Shown one piece after another: positions 60,984 through 64,000 of a stretch of 64,000 nucleotides of DNA. Below the pieces are notes generated by a model that worked only from the letters and a program-made list of their open reading frames with translations, ran no database searches and was not told the origin of the DNA. Location of the stretch: contig OZ024891.1 of assembly GCA_964017195.1 (NCBI GenBank), forward strand, positions 11,194,458-11,258,457, read 5' to 3'. Positions within the stretch are counted from its first letter, which is position 1. Each line of letters begins with the position of its first letter. This DNA comes from Siderastrea radians. Lineage: Eukaryota; Cnidaria; Anthozoa; Scleractinia; Rhizangiidae. A program made the translations under genes and the position numbers.

Positions 60984-61775
60984 CATTTGGTTTTTTGTCA
61001 TGGATTTATGCTTCTTCTGGTGGCCATCAAAAATTCCCTTCCTCTCTTCGTTGCAACGCCAACTTTGCAGTGTCGCTCCCATGAACAGATTCATCTAGCC
61101 TGTTAAATGAGTTTCTTTCGCCCTAACTTCTTTAAATAACTGACTGCAATTTTTAGCCCTTTGCCACCTCCGCGGTTAATGGCTTTCCACAAAAACGATG
61201 ACACAACCTATATATTCTTAGTACATGCTCAGGTCCCTTCTTGAAGATGAATCCTTAAGAAATTTAAAGACCTTATTGTAGAAAACCATAACGATCAATA
61301 AAGGAAACATTCTCTAGTACACTACTACATAGAAAAAAGCGCATGAAAAGTTTGCTTTTTTAATGCACTTTATATGTCATAGTGGCGCTGGAATTGATAC
61401 TGCAATCAATATAAATGTAAATAAATGCAATTACTCTACCGGAAATGCGTTTTCCGATAATTTTTTCTCTCACCCCGCTATTATGGACACCAAATCACGG
61501 TCCCGAGGATGTGCAAAATAACGGAAGCTGACTGCAGTGTTCAGTTAGTGTAAATATTACTTTTGGTTTTCAAAGTGTTGCTAAAACAGCTGACAGTAAC
61601 TGTGGCGATGAAATTTTTCTCGGAGGGAAAATGTTTCCATGTTCCTTTCACATCTTTTCATTTCAAACGTTCAACTGGAACGACAACTCTGAAACAATCT
61701 GTTGATCCAAAGAGAAAGTTAGGTACCCTTTACGACTGAAAACACTTTTCTAAGTAATTCGAGATAAATACTCAC

Positions 61776-61952
61776 GGCAATCGTCCCATCTTCCGTTGTA
61801 TAAAGGACCCAAGGAACACCAAGGTCTCTGGTGATTAACTCTTGTGCATTCATTGTATGTCACTCCTTTGTACTCGAAAGGAATGCTACAGCATTGACCA
61901 GATGTTGTCTTCTGAAGGCAGATCTGCGGATTCGTTGGCTTTGGCATCATCA
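61776..61952 (-). CDS. Fibronectin type II exon, copy 3
   Basis: 177 bp, almost identical to copy 1 (one residue change seen in the core, SLGP for SLDP). Donor GTGAGT; acceptor GGCTTAG. Lies upstream of copies 2 and 1 in the minus-strand gene. Confidence 0.8.
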
Positions 61953-62105
61953 CTAAGCCAAAAAGAAAAGCAAAACAAAACAAAACAAACAAACAATATA
62001 CCTTGCGTTAGTATTGCATGTAAAACAGAATATGTCAAGGATTTTTCTGGAGTTGTGACAAAACTGTGCTAAATTTACGAGGAAACACTTTCGCTCACCC
62101 TCTAC

Positions 62106-64000
62106 AAATGTAAATGCTCCCAGAACACAAGGGGGGGGGGTGGGGGGAGAGTTGCTTCAAGTGAATTTTTGTAGGAAGAGCGAACTACAGTAAGCCTTTA
62201 ACGATTTTTGCAAGACACAACCACAGAACTTCCAAAAGTTGGCCCAAGTTGTAATCAATTTCAATCCTGGCGATCCGTGACAATGCTCTTACTAATAGTT
62301 TTACGGAACACTAGCATATTGTATCAGGTTTCAGCGAAAACACGAAGTTTGCAGTTTGGTGCATTTGGGTTGGGCTGAGTTAATCATCACAAAACCAACG
62401 CCTTCTCCTATATTATGGCCTGTGTCGTATATTATGCTTTGGTTCTGCAAACTGAGAAAATTCGACCGTTTTGAGCTCCAGCGGCAGAGGCTTCGTTGCA
62501 AAACAAGGCTTGAGGTACATGTCGCGATGGAAAGCTACAAGTAATTATGAAAAAAAAAAAACTTGAGCGAATCCGCAGTCTTAAAATGGTGTTTAGTATC
62601 ATATATTATAGACTAGGACCTCCAACTACATTTGTACAGCTTTCATAAAAAATTTAATAGATGGACCGGGGCATTAATTTGCCTGTTCAATAAATTCCTG
62701 CGTGCGGGCAACGATTCTGTCTGCGTGAAAAGTTAGATTTCAAATGCTGAATCTCGTGTTGGTAATTTTCTCTTTTGTAATATTGAGCTTGAGAGAGTCT
62801 GAATTATCTATATTATGTGTTAAACCGAGAAATTTCTCACTTAGTGTGTGTTATCCCAGGGCAAAGACTTCACGAAATTCGAGATCTTTTAGAGATCTTG
62901 CGCGAAAGATTAATATCCAGCGTTTAAACCATCTGTCTTCAAAGACAGTGTAATGAGGACGAGAAGAATTGGCCCCCAAAACGTGCTCGCATTAAGCCGG
63001 GATTAAAAGCTTTCTCTAGCTTAAGTTTTCTGGTCTGCTTTCACAGAGTGGTGCTTGTCACAACTCCTACTGAGATTTTGGTAAAAAAAAACAAACAAAA
63101 ACAAACAAACAAACAAACAAACAAACAGAAAACAGAATCTAAACAGCGGGAACTATTTTCCTGATCCGGCTTAAACTTTTATACATTCAAGTCGGACGCC
63201 CCTCTATTACCAGGGTAATGGGCTCCTGCTATTACGGACACTCCTCTAACACGGACAGTATCTGAATCTCCGGGAAATGTTACAGAAGTTTGACTGAAAC
63301 AAGCTCTTGCTAGTACAGACTTACGGACACTTTGCTTGGACCCGAGGGCGCAATTTTATTGTGTAACTCTCGCCCGGTATAGCGGATATTAAGCGGCATC
63401 TTTGAACACTGACTACTAACAATGAAAATCCTTCAAATGAAAATGCTTCTTCCGTTTTTTGATATCGCATTTGTTTTCTTTCTTTCTTTTCTCTGCATTA
63501 ATTTTTAAAGCTTCTTCTGGTGGCCATCTAAAAATTCCTTCCTCTCTTCCTTGCAAGGCCAGCTTTGCAGTGTCGCTCCTATGAACAGATTCGCCTAGCC
63601 TGTCCAATTCGTTTCTTCCGCCCTACGTTCTTTAAATAACTGACTGCAATTTCTGGCCCTTAGCTACCTGCGCAGTTGATGGCTTTTCCACAAATTTCTG
63701 CCGTCGCTTTGTGGCAATCCCTATTCAAAAACGATGACATAACCTATGTGTTCTTAGTGAATTTTCAGGTTCCTTCTTGAAGATAAATCCTTAACAAACC
63801 TAAAGGCCTTATTATAGAAAACCATAAGGATCAGTAAAGGATAGATTCTCCAGTATACTACTACATAGAAAAAAAGCGTATGAAATGTTTGCTCTTTTAT
63901 GCACTTTACATACCAAAGCGGCTCTGGAATTGGTACTGCATCAATGTAAATGTAATCAAATGTAAATCCCCTACCATAAATGCATTTTTTAAGAATTTTA
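62106..64000. repeat. Tandem unit 4, partial
   Basis: Begins AAATGTAAATGCTCCCAGAA; close to unit 2. The window ends before its expected FN2 exon. Contains an AAACAAAC microsatellite at about 63090-63130. Confidence 0.75.

Larger units (their letters stand above)
56343..62105. repeat. Tandem unit 3, interrupted by a 3.4-kb insertion
   Basis: Unit sequence at 56343 to about 56400 and again from 59755; the gap is a foreign insertion. The second part is nearly identical to unit 1 and includes the empty Polinton site at 60978-60983. Confidence 0.78.

Overview
The window is animal nuclear DNA, most likely from an anthozoan cnidarian (probably a stony coral). The evidence is AT-rich sequence, intron-rich mosaic genes built from F5/8C (discoidin), TSP1, TIR and fibronectin-II modules, tRNA-derived SINE-like repeats and many foldback MITEs. 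This taxon call is inference. No bacterial or organellar features are seen.

Layout: (1) 1-4.4 kb holds transposon remnants (hAT transposase pseudogene, TA-flanked MITE, LINE 3' end). (2) 4.8-22.4 kb holds the 3' eleven exons of a minus-strand host gene. Their splice phases agree at every junction and they predict an extracellular array of three F5/8C domains, one TSP1 repeat, one membrane span and a cytoplasmic TIR domain. A possible signal-peptide exon lies at 26.5 kb. (3) From 27.9 kb to the end of the window runs a tandem array of ~2.2-2.4 kb units. Each unit seen in full carries one identical-length (177 bp) fibronectin type II exon on the minus strand. (4) A 23,454-bp Polinton/Maverick (adintovirus-like) element, 29,124-52,577, is inserted in the first unit. 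It has 347-bp terminal inverted repeats that look identical, starts 5'-AG, and is flanked by a GATATC 6-bp target-site duplication. An unoccupied copy of the same site is present at 60,978-60,983. (5) 56.4-59.75 kb is an older insertion in a later unit, with a broken gene that resembles the Polinton two-TM gene.

The Polinton carries the full diagnostic set: protein-primed family B DNA polymerase, retrovirus-like integrase with chromodomain, FtsK/HerA-type packaging ATPase, adenain-like protease and double-jelly-roll major capsid protein. It also carries a parvovirus-like phospholipase A2, three copies of one family of probable minor capsid/penton-like proteins (one with an internal stop), a set of tiny arginine-rich proteins with repeated QRGG-type sites that fit the adenain cleavage consensus, a two-GRF zinc-finger protein, a SLOG-fold protein, a two-TM protein with SLATT-like layout, a RING-like protein, possible acidic/basic transcription regulators and a Pol III tRNA-like gene. 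Structural genes form one long minus-strand block (36.1-48.0 kb) with small overlaps; probable early or regulatory genes sit in short blocks around divergent promoters. Many genes have a TATAAAA-type box 30-60 bp before their ATG. The core genes are open, so the copy looks young and possibly functional.

The most interesting items are the SLOG plus 2TM pair in an animal virus-like element, the tRNA-like gene, the serum-response-like motif cluster in the terminal repeats, the stop/start-coupled cistrons, the captured ribosomal-protein gene end, and the discoidin-TSP1-TIR receptor of the host.
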